Under the pieces are notes generated by a model, which saw nothing but the letters and a program-made list of their open reading frames with translations, was not told the origin of the DNA and searched no databases. A stretch of 64,000 nt of DNA, taken from contig CAVZPO010000023.1 of assembly GCA_963777165.1 (NCBI GenBank), positions 1-64,000 on the forward strand. The letters are read 5' to 3'. A program made the position numbers and the translations under genes. The stretch comes from DYJB01 sp963777165. Lineage in GTDB: Bacteria > Chloroflexota > Anaerolineae > Anaerolineales > E44-bin32. Positions 36,544 to 44,649 of this stretch are shown piece after piece; the stretch's first letter is position 1; every line of letters begins with the position of its first letter.

Positions 36544-37512
36544 CTAGCCTCCCTGGGATTCGCGCAGCGATGCCCGCCGCCGGGTGGCAACTACGATCCC
36601 GGCCAGGATCATGGCTGCCCCTGCCAGCTTCAGCCCGGAGGGCGTCTCGCCCAGCAGGATCAGGGCCAACGCCGTCGAGCCCAGCGGTTCGCCGAGCAGG
36701 CTGATCGAGACGAAGGCCGCCGGCAGGTACCTCAGGGCCCAATTGTACGTCGAGTGCGCCACGAGCTGGGGAATGAGCGCCAGCAACAAGAACCAGCCGT
36801 AGGCGGGGGCGGGGAACCCGGTGAGGGGCTGCCGGGCGACCAGGACGATCAACAGCAGCACCACTGCCGCCGAGCCATAGCTCAACGTGATGTACGGGAT
36901 GAGCTCGAGGCGTGCACGAAGCCTGCGACCGATCATCATGTAGCCGGCGATGGCCGCCGCTCCGGCGAGCGCCAACAGGTCGCCCTTGAGCGAATCGCCG
37001 CCAAGCAGCTCGCCCCAGGCTGGGCACGACATCACCCCGGTTGGTGAGGAGCACGCGTCGTTGGCGGCGATCACGAGTGTCCCGAGGAAGGCCAGCCCGA
37101 TCCCGAGGGCGACCTGGAGGGTAATCCGCTCGCGCAAGAACAGCGGGGACAGCAGGGCGACAAACAGGGGGGCGATCGAGACCAGGACGACCGAACTGGC
37201 GACGCTGGTGTAGGCGAGCGATGAGATCCACGTGGCGAAGTGCACCGCCAGCAGCGCGCCGGAAAGCCCGATGACCGCCAGGTCTCGGCGACCGAGCGCT
37301 GCCAGATCCGCTCGATGTCGGGCGAGCGCCAGAGGTAGGAGGACGGCGGTGGCGATGGTCATGCGCCAGGCGGCGATCGAAAGCGAGGGTGCGTAGGCCT
37401 GGGCGTAGCGAATGAACAGCGAGGCGGTCGAGGCGGCGCAGACCGCCAGCAGGACTGCGGCAACGGGAGACACGCCGGGGCGGTCGGTCTCGGCCAGCGG
37501 CTGCCTGTCCAT
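36544..37512 (-). CDS. EamA-family (DMT) transporter
   Basis: The 322-residue membrane protein has two EamA repeats of about five helices each. The first begins near AVCAASTASLFIRYAQAYAP and contains WRMTIATAVLLPLALARHR; the second has LLALAGAAAIAGYMMIGRRL and ends with ALILLGETPSGLKLAGAAMI. These transporters export amino acids, nucleobases or other small metabolites; the substrate cannot be told. The last residues RRRASLRESQGG are cytoplasmic and basic. Together with the zinc-ribbon gene it forms a two-gene unit reading away from superoxide dismutase. Confidence 0.86.
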   Translation of the reverse strand: MDRQPLAETDRPGVSPVAAVLLAVCAASTASLFIRYAQAYAPSLSIAAWRMTIATAVLLPLALARHRADLAALGRRDLAVIGLSGALLAVHFATWISSLAYTSVASSVVLVSIAPLFVALLSPLFLRERITLQVALGIGLAFLGTLVIAANDACSSPTGVMSCPAWGELLGGDSLKGDLLALAGAAAIAGYMMIGRRLRARLELIPYITLSYGSAAVVLLLIVLVARQPLTGFPAPAYGWFLLLALIPQLVAHSTYNWALRYLPAAFVSISLLGEPLGSTALALILLGETPSGLKLAGAAMILAGIVVATRRRASLRESQGG

Positions 37513-37540
37513 GCTCTCACGACCCCCTAACCAATGAAGC

Positions 37541-37570
37541 TTGACAAAGACGAGATGAATTGTCTATACT
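37541..37570 (+). promoter_or_regulatory. Promoter of the superoxide dismutase gene
   Basis: A perfect -35 TTGACA (37,541-37,546) and -10 TATACT (37,565-37,570) are separated by 18 bases. Transcription would start near 37,577, about 100 bases before the ATG. The palindrome at 37,564-37,583 overlaps the -10 and the start point. Confidence 0.65.
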
Positions 37571-37583
37571 AGCAATAGTCTAG
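37564..37583. promoter_or_regulatory. Operator-like palindrome CTATACTA-gcaa-TAGTCTAG
   Basis: The 8-base arms match at 7 of 8 positions around a 4-base centre. The site covers the -10 and start point of the sod promoter, an ideal place for a repressor. The regulator is unknown. The half-site is not obviously Fur or Rex-like. Confidence 0.5.
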
Positions 37584-37675
37584 CTTGACCATTCAGGGCG
37601 CTCGGCGGTTACGATGGTACCGACGTCAAGAGCCCAGGTCAACCGCAGGGGTTCCTGCTCCAGGAGGATTGAATC

Positions 37676-38281
37676 ATGCCGCACGAACTAGTCACACTCC
37701 CGTACGCGTACAATGCGCTCGAGCCGCACATCGACGCCCGCACGATGGAGATCCATCACTCCAAGCACCACGCCACCTATGTCACCAATCTGAACAACGC
37801 CCTGCAGCCGCACGCCGATCTGCAGTCTAAGTCCGTCGAGGCGCTGCTCAAGGACCTGGCCTCGGTCCCCGAGGCGATTCGCACCGCGGTGCGCAACAAC
37901 GGCGGCGGGGTGCTCAACCACAACATGTTCTGGACGATGATGGCGCCGAAAGCCGGCGGCGATCCTAAGGGCGACCTGGCCAAGGAGATCGACTCGGCCT
38001 TCGGTTCCTTCGCGGCCTTCAAAGAGCTGTTCGTCAAGGCCGGGCTGGGACGTTTCGGCAGCGGCTGGGCATGGCTGGTGGTCGACAACGCCGGCAAGTT
38101 GGCGATCACCTCGACCGCCAATCAGGACTCCCCGGTCAGCGAAGGACTCCGCCCGATCCTGACCGTCGATGTGTGGGAGCACGCGTACTACCTGCATTAC
38201 CAGAACCGCCGCGCCGACTACCTGGCCGCGTGGTGGAACGTGGTAAACTGGGACACGGTGACCCGTCTCTTCAAGGCCTAG
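37676..38281 (+). CDS. sodA: Superoxide dismutase (Fe/Mn family)
   Basis: This enzyme converts superoxide to hydrogen peroxide and oxygen. ATG 37,676 follows CAGGAGG. The 201-residue protein keeps all four metal ligands: the His in MEIHHSKHHATYV, the His in GVLNHNMFWTMM, and the Asp and His in VDVWEHAYYLHYQNRRADYL. Whether Fe or Mn is used cannot be decided by reading alone. The promoter and palindrome upstream suggest tight control, probably by oxidative or metal signals. A ferredoxin gene follows after 64 bp, possibly on the same transcript because no terminator lies between. Confidence 0.95.
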   Translation: MPHELVTLPYAYNALEPHIDARTMEIHHSKHHATYVTNLNNALQPHADLQSKSVEALLKDLASVPEAIRTAVRNNGGGVLNHNMFWTMMAPKAGGDPKGDLAKEIDSAFGSFAAFKELFVKAGLGRFGSGWAWLVVDNAGKLAITSTANQDSPVSEGLRPILTVDVWEHAYYLHYQNRRADYLAAWWNVVNWDTVTRLFKA

Positions 38282-38345
38282 GTGCCTGACGATCCCCATC
38301 CTGGTGCAGGTGCCCGGCCTCACAGACCACACGGAGGCTCAAGCG

Positions 38346-38759
38346 ATGACCCATATCATCACCAGTCTGTGCCTGCGCGATGCGGGATGTGTCGATGTCT
38401 GCCCGGTGGAGTGCATCGTGCCAGGCAAGCCGGTCGAGCAATGGCCGTGGTACTACATCGACCCCGACACGTGCATCGACTGCGGCGCCTGCATCCCCGA
38501 GTGTCCCTTCTCGGCGATCTTCACCGAGGATGAGGTGCCTGCGGCCTATAAGGCCAAGGGCGGTGAGCTCCAGGCGATGCCCGCCGGCACGGCGGGGTTT
38601 GACGCCAAGTTCGATGGCAAGAACCATCACGGCGACGCGGTTCACCTGGATCACACCAAGGCCCTGACGGCCGGGGAGACGGTGGACCTGACGCCCGATA
38701 TCAAGCCCAACTACGAGTACTTCAAGGGCGGACCGGGCTACAAAGCCCTGGAGAAGTAG
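38346..38759 (+). CDS. Two-cluster ferredoxin with a C-terminal extension
   Basis: The 137-residue protein starts at ATG 38,346 after GGAGG. Cluster ligands are in LCLRDAGCVDVCPVECI and CIDCGACIPECPFSAIF, the pattern of 7Fe or 8Fe bacterial ferredoxins. After about residue 75 there is a hydrophilic tail (KFDGKNHHGDAVHLDHTKAL and more, to GGPGYKALEK) rich in His, Lys and Asp, not found in small ferredoxins. The protein carries electrons at low potential. Its closeness to superoxide dismutase suggests an oxidative-stress link. A hairpin follows the stop. Confidence 0.88.
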   Translation: MTHIITSLCLRDAGCVDVCPVECIVPGKPVEQWPWYYIDPDTCIDCGACIPECPFSAIFTEDEVPAAYKAKGGELQAMPAGTAGFDAKFDGKNHHGDAVHLDHTKALTAGETVDLTPDIKPNYEYFKGGPGYKALEK

Positions 38760-38780
38760 CTGACCCGGACGACACCACAT

Positions 38781-38802
38781 GAGGGAGCCGACAGGCTCCC
38801 TC
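38781..38802 (+). terminator. Hairpin after the ferredoxin gene
   Basis: A perfect 9-bp stem (GAGGGAGCC / GGCTCCCTC) with loop GACA lies 21 bases after the stop. No T-run follows. It separates the sod-ferredoxin unit from the fumarase gene. Confidence 0.55.
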
Positions 38803-38841
38803 TGTGATTCCTGCCCCCTGCCTGCCCTCGGGAGGTCCGCA

Positions 38842-40320
38842 ATGGCTGCACCACCTTCCACCCGACCGGAGATCACCGTGCGCATCGAACGGGACTCGCT
38901 CGGCGATGTCCACGTTCCGCGCACGGCGTTGTACGGCGCGCAGACGCAGCGGGCGTTGGAGAACTTCCCGATATCGGGACTGCGCCCTTGGCGAGCGTTC
39001 GTGTGGTCGATGGCGGCGATCAAGCAGGCCGCCGCGGAAGTCAACCGCGACCTCGGCCTGCTGGATGCCGCCCGGGCCAACGCCATCGCACAGGCGGCGG
39101 CGGAAGTGATCGCCGGAAAACACGACGACCAATTCGTCGTCGACCCTTTTCAGGCCGGCGCCGGCACCAGCCACCACATGAACGTCAACGAGGTGCTGGC
39201 CAACCGCGCCACGCAACTGCTCGGCGGATCGCTGGGCGAGTACCGCGTCCATCCCAACGACCATGTCAATATGGCCCAGTCCACCAACGACACGATCCCG
39301 ACCGCCATCCGGCTGGGGTGCCTGGGGCGGATGGAACAGCTGCTGGGTGCCGTCGGTGGGGTGGCCGATGCCCTGCGTTCGAAGGCTGCCGAATTCGATT
39401 CGATCGTCAAGTCCGGCCGGACGCATTTGCAGGACGCCGTCCCCATCCGCCTGGGGCAGGAATTCGGCGGGTACGCACGCGCGGTTGAGCGCGACGCCGA
39501 ACGCATCCGGCGCGCGGCCGACGGGCTGCGCCGGCTTGGGATCGGCGGGACGGCCGTCGGGACCGGACTGAACGCTCATCCGGAGTATCGGGGGCGGGTC
39601 GTCCGGCGGCTGACCGAGCTGACCGGGCTCGAGCTCACGCCCTCGGGCAATCTGTTTGAGAGCATGCAGTCGATGGCAGACATGGCTGACTTCTCGGCCA
39701 GCCTGCGCACGCTGGCGCTGACGCTGCTGCGGATCAGCAACGACCTGCGACTGCTTGCCTCAGGCCCGACGACCGGGCTGGATGAGATCCGGCTTCCCGC
39801 CGTGCAGCCGGGCTCGAGCATCATGCCGGGTAAGGTCAACCCGGTGATGGCCGAGATGTTGGGCATGGCCATGATCCACGTCATCGGCTGCGATACGGCC
39901 GTGGCGCTGGCGAGCCAGGCCGGGCAGCTCGAGTTGAACGTGATGATGCCCATCCTGGCGCACAACCTGTTCGAGATGATGCAGGTCTTGATCGGCGCCT
40001 GCCAGGCGTTCACCGAGAGGGCGGCGCGCGGCATCACCGCCAATCGCGCCCGCGCCGAAGGCTGGCTGGCCCGCAACCCGATCCTCGCTACCGCCCTCAA
40101 CCCGTTGATCGGCTACCACGCCGGCGCCGAACTTGTGAAGGAAGCCGGGCGCCGCGGGGTCAGCCTGCGCGAGGTCGCCGCTGAGCACATCGCCCGGGGC
40201 GACCTGCGTCACATTGACGACTCGAAGCGTGTGATCACGCTCGACGAGGTCGATGCGATCCTGAAAAACATCCGGCGCATGACGGAAGGTGGCATTCAGG
40301 GACGCGGTGCCGGGAGCTAG
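38842..40320 (+). CDS. fumC: Class II fumarase (aspartase/fumarase superfamily)
   Basis: The 492-residue protein has the superfamily motifs ALYGAQTQRALENFPISG, AGAGTSHHMNVNEVLANRA, HPNDHVNMAQSTNDTIPTA, THLQDAVPIRLGQEFGGYA and the signature GSSIMPGKVNPVMAEML. These place it with fumarase C and aspartate ammonia-lyase. HPNDHVNM favours fumarase, whereas the Ala-Gly-Ala-Gly-Thr-Ser stretch is nearer to aspartase, so aspartase activity is not excluded. Fumarase hydrates fumarate to malate in the citric-acid cycle. ATG 38,842 follows GGGAGG. The C-terminal fumarase domain (RHIDDSKRVITLDEVDAILK) is complete. Confidence 0.85.
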   Translation: MAAPPSTRPEITVRIERDSLGDVHVPRTALYGAQTQRALENFPISGLRPWRAFVWSMAAIKQAAAEVNRDLGLLDAARANAIAQAAAEVIAGKHDDQFVVDPFQAGAGTSHHMNVNEVLANRATQLLGGSLGEYRVHPNDHVNMAQSTNDTIPTAIRLGCLGRMEQLLGAVGGVADALRSKAAEFDSIVKSGRTHLQDAVPIRLGQEFGGYARAVERDAERIRRAADGLRRLGIGGTAVGTGLNAHPEYRGRVVRRLTELTGLELTPSGNLFESMQSMADMADFSASLRTLALTLLRISNDLRLLASGPTTGLDEIRLPAVQPGSSIMPGKVNPVMAEMLGMAMIHVIGCDTAVALASQAGQLELNVMMPILAHNLFEMMQVLIGACQAFTERAARGITANRARAEGWLARNPILATALNPLIGYHAGAELVKEAGRRGVSLREVAAEHIARGDLRHIDDSKRVITLDEVDAILKNIRRMTEGGIQGRGAGS

Positions 40321-40678
40321 ATCGAGCTTCCCATCCGCGGCAGAGCGCATCTTTAGGGCTGCGGTAATAGGCGCATGAGGCGCACCTGTGGCTCCGACGG
40401 ATTCGACGTCAATTGCGAGGTCAGGCCGGACAGGCTCTGGAATCCGAGAATCATCGCGGCAGGTAGCCGCAGATCTGCGACCAGCGCCGCGTGCCGTCGA
40501 GATCGCTCCGCATATCGTGCACGCCGAGTGCGGTGAGGGCCGCAGCCTGAAGGCCGCGGCTGCGAGCGCCGCAGGTGCACCCGATGGATCCGTCGCGATT
40601 GACTTCGCTTGCGCGGTCAGGTGGGCACGCTGAGGCTCCAGGGAGACATCGCGGGAGCGAACCCTCTCAGGCAAGCGG
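40321..40678. other. Stretch without a recognised gene
   Basis: About 360 bases between fumC and the JAMM gene. Open frames on both strands lack motifs and ribosome sites. No RNA or repeat was seen. Confidence 0.35.
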
Positions 40679-40684
40679 TATAAT
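40679..40684 (+). promoter_or_regulatory. -10 box TATAAT just before a GTG start
   Basis: A perfect TATAAT ends 8 bases before the GTG start of the JAMM gene, so the transcript would be leaderless or almost so. There is no ribosome site, which agrees. Confidence 0.5.
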
Positions 40685-40692
40685 GCGCGGCG

Positions 40693-41112
40693 GTGTCCCC
40701 GCCCGATCGCCTGCTCATCCCCAACGAACATTGGCAGACCATGCTGGATCACGTCCGGGCCTGCCTGCCGGAAGAGGCGTGCGGCGTGTTGGCCGGCCAG
40801 AACGGTCGGGTGAGCCATGTTCGGACCATCGAGAATGCTGCCCACAGCCCGGTCCGGTTCCGCATGCAGCCCCGCGCCCAGGTGCGGGCGCTGCTCGACC
40901 TCGAGGCGCAGGGCCTTGAACTGCTGGCCATCTACCATTCGCATCCGTCCGGGCCGTCTTACCCCTCTCCGACCGATCTGGCCGAAGCGTTCTACCCCGA
41001 GGCTGCGGCCCTGATCTGGTGTTCTCATTCCGGGCGATGGAGGGCGCGGGCCTTCGATCTCAGCCGACCTACACCCGTGGAACTGCCGCTGGAGATCTTG
41101 CCGGCGGAATGA
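40693..41112 (+). CDS. JAMM/MPN+ metalloprotease (Mov34 family)
   Basis: The 139-residue protein has the zinc-dependent JAMM signature: an upstream Glu in ACLPEEACGVLAG and YHSHPSGPSYPSPTDLAEA (HxHP...SxxD). Small bacterial members cleave a C-terminal adduct from ubiquitin-like sulfur carriers such as CysO/MoaD/ThiS, or act on cysteine-conjugated carriers. No sulfur-carrier gene is adjacent, although a sulfurtransferase is 5 kb away. It is probably leaderless from GTG 40,693 and is followed after 6 bp by plsY. Confidence 0.85.
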   Translation: MSPPDRLLIPNEHWQTMLDHVRACLPEEACGVLAGQNGRVSHVRTIENAAHSPVRFRMQPRAQVRALLDLEAQGLELLAIYHSHPSGPSYPSPTDLAEAFYPEAAALIWCSHSGRWRARAFDLSRPTPVELPLEILPAE

Positions 41113-41118
41113 GACACA

Positions 41119-41832
41119 GTGCCTGAGGGCAAGGGAATGCTCGCTTCCATCGTGTGGGGTTTGATCAGCGTCGCGGCGGGTTACCTGCTGGGTTCGATTC
41201 CCACGGGCGTGCTCCTCGTCCGCCTTTCGACCGGCAAGGACCTGCGCCGCGAGCATAGCGGCAGGACGGGCGGGACGAACGCAGCGCGCACCGCCGGGGC
41301 ATGGGCGGGCATCGGCACGGCGATCGGAGATGGTCTGAAGGCCACCGGTGCCGTCTGGCTGGCGCACGCGCTCACCGGCGGGCAGCCCTGGGTGGAGGCG
41401 GCCACCGGCATCGCTGCCGTGCTCGGCCACAACTACTCGCTGTTCCTGGCGGAGCGACGCGACGGTCGGATCCGCCTGCGAGGCGGCGCCGGAGGCGCTC
41501 CGACGGTCGGGGCGGCCATCGGATTGTGGGCCCCCAGCGCCCTGTTCATGATCCCCACCGGGGTCGGCGTCTTGCTGTTGATCGGCTACGCTTCCGTGGC
41601 GACGATCAGCGTGGGCGTTGCGGCGACGATCGTGTTCCTCGTACGCGCCGCGATCGGAGCCGGACCCTGGGGGTATGTCGTCTTTGGCCCGGTAGTGGTC
41701 CTCCTGCTGCTGGTGGCGCTTAAGCCAAACCTGGAGCGCCTGCGGCAGGGAACCGAACGCGTCGTCGGGCTGCGCGCCTGGCGCAAGAAGAGGGCCGAGG
41801 CATCCCCCGGCCACGCGAGCCCGCCAGCCTGA
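41119..41832 (+). CDS. plsY: Glycerol-3-phosphate acyltransferase PlsY
   Basis: This membrane enzyme transfers acyl from acyl-phosphate to glycerol-3-phosphate, the first step of phospholipid synthesis. The 237-residue protein has the three motifs: GSIPTGVLLVR (motif 1 region), SGRTGGTNAARTAG (motif 2), and GHNYSLF with RLRGGAGGAPTVGAAIG (motif 3), with about five or six hydrophobic segments. Some motif residues differ from the usual GxGNxGATN and GGKGVAT (GRTGGTN and GGAGGAPT), so activity should not be assumed. GTG 41,119 is 6 bp after the JAMM gene. The C-terminal tail is basic. Confidence 0.8.
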   Translation: MPEGKGMLASIVWGLISVAAGYLLGSIPTGVLLVRLSTGKDLRREHSGRTGGTNAARTAGAWAGIGTAIGDGLKATGAVWLAHALTGGQPWVEAATGIAAVLGHNYSLFLAERRDGRIRLRGGAGGAPTVGAAIGLWAPSALFMIPTGVGVLLLIGYASVATISVGVAATIVFLVRAAIGAGPWGYVVFGPVVVLLLLVALKPNLERLRQGTERVVGLRAWRKKRAEASPGHASPPA

Positions 41833-42042
41833 TCACTCTCGGCAGACCCCAGCATCGTCAGGCGCCGCCGGGCTGACCCCTTCCTTTGAATCCAAACTCA
41901 TCGACGACGGAAGGCTGTTCCGGCGGCCGTGCCTTTGCGCCTAGCGCCGGTTGCCGGATCGAGCCGGAGTAGAGGTCACGCGGAGGCAGGGGCACCCTTC
42001 GACCGGAGGCGGTGGTTCAATGCGAAGCCGCGCCCCGTCGGA

Positions 42043-42858
42043 TCACACGAACAACAGGATCGCAAGCAGAGCGAAGGCGCACACACTGCCGATCTCGATC
42101 AGGCGCGCGCGTCCCAGGCGTCCCTGTCGATAGGCAAGGATGAGGCTGACGAGTAAGTATGCCAGCAGTCCCAGGAGCAGTGCCTGGCGCAGGGGCGTGC
42201 TCCGCCAGTAGTGCAGACCCCAATCGACCTGCGAGGCGGCCATACCGACCAGGGCGGCGTCCAACCAGGCCGAGGATGCCGGCTCGTCCAAGCGGAGCAG
42301 ACGCCAGGTGACGCCGGTGACGCCGGCGAACACCAGGGGCAAAGACAGGATGGCGCGTGGGGCACCGACGCGGATGGCAAACAGCGCCCCGATCAGGAGC
42401 AACCATGCCAGCGCGCGCAGGCTGATGGCGGCGCGGTCGAAGCGCGGGTCGTCGCGGTCGAGGGCGATGAACTCCGCCTGCACGACGGCTACCAGCAGCC
42501 CCGCCGAGAGCGCCAGGCCAAGCCAGAACCAGACGCCGTAAGGAAGCCGGATGACGATCCCGCCCAGGGCGAAGGCGGCCAATCCCGGGATGATCCAGTG
42601 CTCGAACGACGGCCGCAGAACTTCTGCCCGCGGGTGGGAGCGGATGATCCAATCCGTCCCAGCCACCGCCAGGCATGCGGCGAGGATCAGCAGAATCGCC
42701 GTGGCATTCAGGTCGATCCGGACGGTGATCCCGAACAGCGCCGGGTTGAGCGAGGTTGTGGGCAGCTGAACGACGCGCACGAGGCAGTAGGCGAGCAGGA
42801 CCAGGGCGGCCAACGTGCTCAGCTTGCGGGGCTCGACGACCGGCGAAGTGGGAGCCAT
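42043..42858 (-). CDS. Polytopic membrane protein, unknown
   Basis: The 271-residue protein has about eight hydrophobic segments spread over the full length, for example LAALVLLAYCLVRVVQLP, ATAILLILAACLAVAGTDW, HWIIPGLAAFALGGIVIRLP and ALLLGLLAYLLVSLILAYRQ near the C-terminus. I do not recognise a family. There is no signal for a transporter superfamily or for an enzyme motif. It stands alone on the minus strand, divergent from the prepilin peptidase gene 126 bp away, so the intergenic DNA may control both. Confidence 0.7.
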   Translation of the reverse strand: MAPTSPVVEPRKLSTLAALVLLAYCLVRVVQLPTTSLNPALFGITVRIDLNATAILLILAACLAVAGTDWIIRSHPRAEVLRPSFEHWIIPGLAAFALGGIVIRLPYGVWFWLGLALSAGLLVAVVQAEFIALDRDDPRFDRAAISLRALAWLLLIGALFAIRVGAPRAILSLPLVFAGVTGVTWRLLRLDEPASSAWLDAALVGMAASQVDWGLHYWRSTPLRQALLLGLLAYLLVSLILAYRQGRLGRARLIEIGSVCAFALLAILLFV

Positions 42859-42979
42859 GCCCGCATTCTAGCATCAGCCGGAATGTACTGACGGGATGCC
42901 CCATCGCCTACCGGTTCGTCCAGCTTCCTCTTCTGAACAGCATGATGCACCGGTCGTGCGACGGGCGCGAGCCGGGCTG

Positions 42980-42985
42980 TATAAT
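42980..42985 (+). promoter_or_regulatory. -10 box TATAAT at the prepilin peptidase start
   Basis: TATAAT overlaps the ATG at 42,984 and ends 7 bases before GTG 42,993. If this box is used, the transcript starts at GTG 42,993 and is leaderless. The same layout exists at 40,679. Confidence 0.45.
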
Positions 42986-43784
42986 GGCCGGCGTGATCGC
43001 TCTCTACGCGCTCCTCGGCTGGGTATTGGGCGTGGTAGTGAATCTGCTGGCTGACTCGCTTCCCGTCCGGCGCCGACCGCACGCGCCCCGCTGCCCGCGC
43101 TGTTCCGCCCCCCGAAAGCTAACCGCATGGTCGTCCCTCGCCGCTCGGGTGGCCGGCAGCGACCGCTGCGCGTATTGCGGCACGGCCCGCGGGATCCGGC
43201 CGGTGATCGTCGAACTGGTGGGCACGATCGGGGCAATCCTGCTGGTTCGGCGAGACCCCGGTGTCTCGGCCCTCCTGGCCGGGGCGGCCGTCGGGTTCGT
43301 CTTCCTCCTGATCACCGTCATCGACATCGAACACCGTCTGGTCCTGCACGTCGTCGTCGTCCCCGCCGCGCTGGTGCTGGGCCTGCTGCAGGCCGTCGAC
43401 CCGTCGCGCGGCCCGGTCAAGACGCTGCTCGGCGGCCTGGCGGGTGCCGGCTCGTTCTACGTGCTCTACCTGCTGGGCGAGGCGTTCGCCCGATTGCTGG
43501 CACGCGCCCGCGGGCGTTCGCTGGATGAAGTCGCCTTCGGCTTCGGCGACGTTACGCTGGCCGGCCTGATCGGGCTGATCGTCGGCTGGCCAGCCGTCGT
43601 GCTGGCGCTCCTGATTGGGATTCTGGCCGCCGGCTTGTTCAGCCTCGCCTACGTGCTGGTGATGCTGGCCCGCCGCCGTTACACCGCCTTCACGCCCATC
43701 CCCTACGGCCCCTTCCTTATCCTGGGCGCCTCGTTGGTCTACTACGGCGGGCGGAGCCTGTTCGAGTCGGTTTTGCTGCGCTGA
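42984..43784 (+). CDS. Prepilin peptidase (type IV, A24 family)
   Basis: This membrane aspartyl protease cuts and methylates prepilin-like proteins. The N-terminal cytoplasmic domain has two CxxC pairs (PRCPRCSAPRKL and CAYCGTARGI). The catalytic Asp residues are in TVIDIEHRLVLHVV and FGFGDVTLAGLIGL. About seven helices follow. The start is either ATG 42,984 or GTG 42,993 (MIALYALLGWVLGVVVNLLA); the second fits a leaderless transcript. It opens a cluster of TadE/TadG-type genes, which are typical companions, but no pilin, ATPase or secretin gene is in the window. Confidence 0.87.
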   Translation: MAGVIALYALLGWVLGVVVNLLADSLPVRRRPHAPRCPRCSAPRKLTAWSSLAARVAGSDRCAYCGTARGIRPVIVELVGTIGAILLVRRDPGVSALLAGAAVGFVFLLITVIDIEHRLVLHVVVVPAALVLGLLQAVDPSRGPVKTLLGGLAGAGSFYVLYLLGEAFARLLARARGRSLDEVAFGFGDVTLAGLIGLIVGWPAVVLALLIGILAAGLFSLAYVLVMLARRRYTAFTPIPYGPFLILGASLVYYGGRSLFESVLLR

Positions 43785-43884
43785 CCCGCGCCATTGTTAC
43801 CGTCTCGTTCCAGCCGTGTCGCGGGGGGGCGACAGCCTGGGCCTTGAACCTGCGGTACTACCGGAAGGGCGACCCATAAGCTCC

Positions 43885-43890
43885 TATAAT
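43885..43890 (+). promoter_or_regulatory. -10 box TATAAT before the TadE gene
   Basis: A perfect TATAAT lies 47 bases before ATG 43,938. The -35 is not evident. It probably begins the TadE-TadG-TadE transcript. Confidence 0.45.
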
Positions 43891-43937
43891 AGGGCATCGG
43901 TAGCGTACGGGCCGTCGGGCCCGGAGTGAGGCATGGC

Positions 43938-44633
43938 ATGAGCGCGAAGAAGCCGTGGTTTCGGCGTGGGCGCGTCAAGAGCAGGGGGCAGAGCCTGGTC
44001 GAGTTCACCGTGCTCCTGCCCGTGCTCTTGATCATGATCTCGGGACTGATCGAGTTCGGGATCATGCTCAACTACTACCTCGACTTGATCGACGCCGCGC
44101 GCGAGGCGGCGCGTTGGGCGTCGGATGCCGATCCGATCCGCAACCCCAACACCGGGGTCTATACCGATCCCAACACGATCTTCTACACCAATGTTCAGAC
44201 GCTGGCCAAGGAAGCCCTCCTGGCCGCGTCGGACAATCGCATCGACTGGATCGACAATCCGCTGGATGCCATGGACAACGACGATGACGACTGCACGATC
44301 ACGATCAACGGGGGCAACGACATCGTGATCTCGGCCTTCGGCATCCGCAACAATGCGGGCAGCCCGGTGGTGGACCGGCGCTTCCCCGCCGGCTACGGCG
44401 ATAACGGGATCAGCCTGTGCAACAACCGGGTCTCGGAATTCACGTCCGCAGAGATCCAGTCGCGGCTCGACCCCGTGGCCCCGACCAGCGGTCTGGTGAT
44501 GGTCGAGATCTTCTACGACTACCACATGGTGCTGGCCCTGCCGTGGATCACGGCCTTCGTGCCGAATCCGATCCCGTTGCACGCCTACACCATCATGCCC
44601 AATGCCAATGTTGAACCCACACCGACGCCGTAA
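43938..44633 (+). CDS. TadE-like pilus-assembly / pseudopilin protein
   Basis: The 231-residue protein has a basic N-terminus (KKPWFRRGRVKSRGQSLVEF) followed by one hydrophobic helix (TVLLPVLLIMISGLIEFGIM), the TadE pattern RGQSLVEFxxxLPV. Such minor pseudopilins are often processed and act in Tad/Flp pilus assembly or as surface proteins. The rest is extracellular, with conserved paired acidic residues (DNDDDDCTITINGGNDIVIS). The C-terminus ends NANVEPTPTP, a short Thr-Pro tail like those in the larger homologues downstream. GTG 43,926 is an alternative start. TadG follows after 16 bp. Confidence 0.82.
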   Translation: MSAKKPWFRRGRVKSRGQSLVEFTVLLPVLLIMISGLIEFGIMLNYYLDLIDAAREAARWASDADPIRNPNTGVYTDPNTIFYTNVQTLAKEALLAASDNRIDWIDNPLDAMDNDDDDCTITINGGNDIVISAFGIRNNAGSPVVDRRFPAGYGDNGISLCNNRVSEFTSAEIQSRLDPVAPTSGLVMVEIFYDYHMVLALPWITAFVPNPIPLHAYTIMPNANVEPTPTP

Positions 44634-44649
44634 TTCAGGGGACCGACCC

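Noticed and set aside
39760..41814. A 684-codon minus-strand frame over fumC, the JAMM gene and plsY
   Set aside because: It is a shadow of the plus-strand genes in high-GC DNA and shows no family motif.
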